Virus record (IMG/VR): IMGVR_UViG_3300030101_001247
Coordinates: 1-22,124 of that record
Reading direction: 5' to 3' (one strand)
Length of the DNA stretch: 22,124 nucleotides
Origin: a virus
Part shown: one piece after another, positions 21,536-22,124 of the stretch
Layout of the letters: each line of letters begins with the position of its first letter
Numbering within the stretch: the stretch's first letter is position 1
The notes under the pieces: generated by a model
Seen by the model: the letters and a program-made list of their open reading frames with translations, nothing else
Databases searched by the model: none
Told to the model about the DNA's origin: nothing
Made by a program: the position numbers and the translations under genes

Positions 21536-22124
21536 GCAGAGCAAGAGAATTTGCAGACTTGGCCGGTTCGGCTGATGCGGGTGGTATCACGGGCAGGAAT
21601 CTTGTGGTGAACGGTTCGTTTGCTATCTCACAACGCGGAGCCAGCTTCTCAGCCCCAAACGGGACATACACGCTTGACCGTATGCGCTGTGCTCAAGCCA
21701 ATTCAGCCGACACAATTTCACAGCAAACATTTACTGCTGGGCAAACCGATGTCCCCGGCTCTCCGAAAAACTTTCTTCGCTTTGCATTTGGTGCTGCAAC
21801 CGCGAACCGTGTGTTGGAGACACGCATAGAGGATGTTTACACTGCGTCAGGTCAATCTATAACTTTGAGCTTTTACGCAAAGGCTAGTTCTGCACACACC
21901 TCCAGCATTGAACTGACGCAAAGTTTTGGCTCCGGTGGCAGCAGTGCTGTAGCGTTTGGCACTCAAAATTATGACATCACCACGTCTTTCCAGCGTTTTG
22001 AGTTTACGCTTAGTTGCCCCTCGATATCTGGAAAAACGGTAGGTGCTGGTAGTTATCTTTCGGCGGCTTTTGTTCGCAGTTTAAGCGCAGGCCCAAGCAT
22101 CAATGTGGATATTGCACTGCTAAA
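21532..22124 (+). CDS. Second fibre or receptor-binding protein, N-terminal part (truncated by window end)
   Basis: ATG 21532 overlaps the fibre stop (ATGA) and follows GGAG at 21527-21530. The 197 readable residues begin MSRAREFADLAGSADAGGI and continue GRNLVVNGSFAISQRGASFS, then YTLDRMRC, with later beta strands (SITLSFYAKASS, FQRFEFTLSC). 'NL..NG.F.I.QRG.SF......Y..DR' opens a jelly-roll, carbohydrate-binding-like module frequent in phage tail fibres and spikes, so it probably helps bind the host surface. The coupling suggests it is made with, and perhaps attaches to, the S74 fibre. The C-terminus is outside the window. Confidence 0.85.
   Translation, partial: MSRAREFADLAGSADAGGITGRNLVVNGSFAISQRGASFSAPNGTYTLDRMRCAQANSADTISQQTFTAGQTDVPGSPKNFLRFAFGAATANRVLETRIEDVYTASGQSITLSFYAKASSAHTSSIELTQSFGSGGSSAVAFGTQNYDITTSFQRFEFTLSCPSISGKTVGAGSYLSAAFVRSLSAGPSINVDIALL

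Overview
The window is the virion-assembly and DNA-packaging half of a T7-like podovirus genome. Every supportable gene is on the + strand. The portal, scaffold, capsid, tail-tube and internal virion proteins resemble those of marine podoviruses infecting Alphaproteobacteria (roseophage, pelagiphage or SAR116-phage type). That host assignment is inferred from protein style; nothing in the window fixes the host. There is no bacterial flank, tRNA, integrase, CRISPR array or insertion sequence, so it reads as internal phage sequence cut at both ends.

Layout. 1-156 is the end of a probable small terminase subunit. 275-448 is a tiny membrane protein. 480-3378 holds a 330-residue protein of unknown function followed by seven small, mostly Lys/Arg-rich proteins joined by overlapping stop/start codons. 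3368-4882 is the large terminase. 4997-8208 holds a small protein, the portal, a 90-residue unknown, the scaffold and a T7 gp13-like acetyltransferase-fold protein. 8289-9376 is the major capsid protein and a probable decoration protein. 9459-12283 holds the two tail-tube proteins, and 12283-18623 three internal (ejection) proteins. 18665-21535 is a tail fibre with a self-cleaving S74 chaperone, and 21532-22124 is a truncated second fibre or receptor-binding protein.

How it works together. The terminase pumps DNA through the portal into a shell built by scaffold and capsid protein. Tail-tube proteins A and B close the vertex. The internal proteins are ejected to bridge the cell envelope, and the fibre finds the host. 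Seven gene junctions are TAATG and several others are ATGA or TGATG, so expression probably relies heavily on translational coupling. Real gaps occur only before the genes at 275, 480, 4997, 8289, 9113, 9459 and 18665.

Points of interest. (1) The 13-mer GATTTGTGCGTTG occurs three times, upstream of the 480, 4997 and 8289 genes, with a degenerate form before the fibre. It is a candidate phage promoter or transcription signal. (2) Two of those copies lie in a 27/32-identical direct repeat that brackets the small-protein and large-terminase block. (3) A strong RNA fold with a 12-bp closing stem sits between the decoration protein and tail-tube protein A, separating an AGGAG from a start codon that otherwise has no ribosome-binding site. 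(4) Two small proteins look like the separated halves of a protein I recall as a single chain elsewhere.
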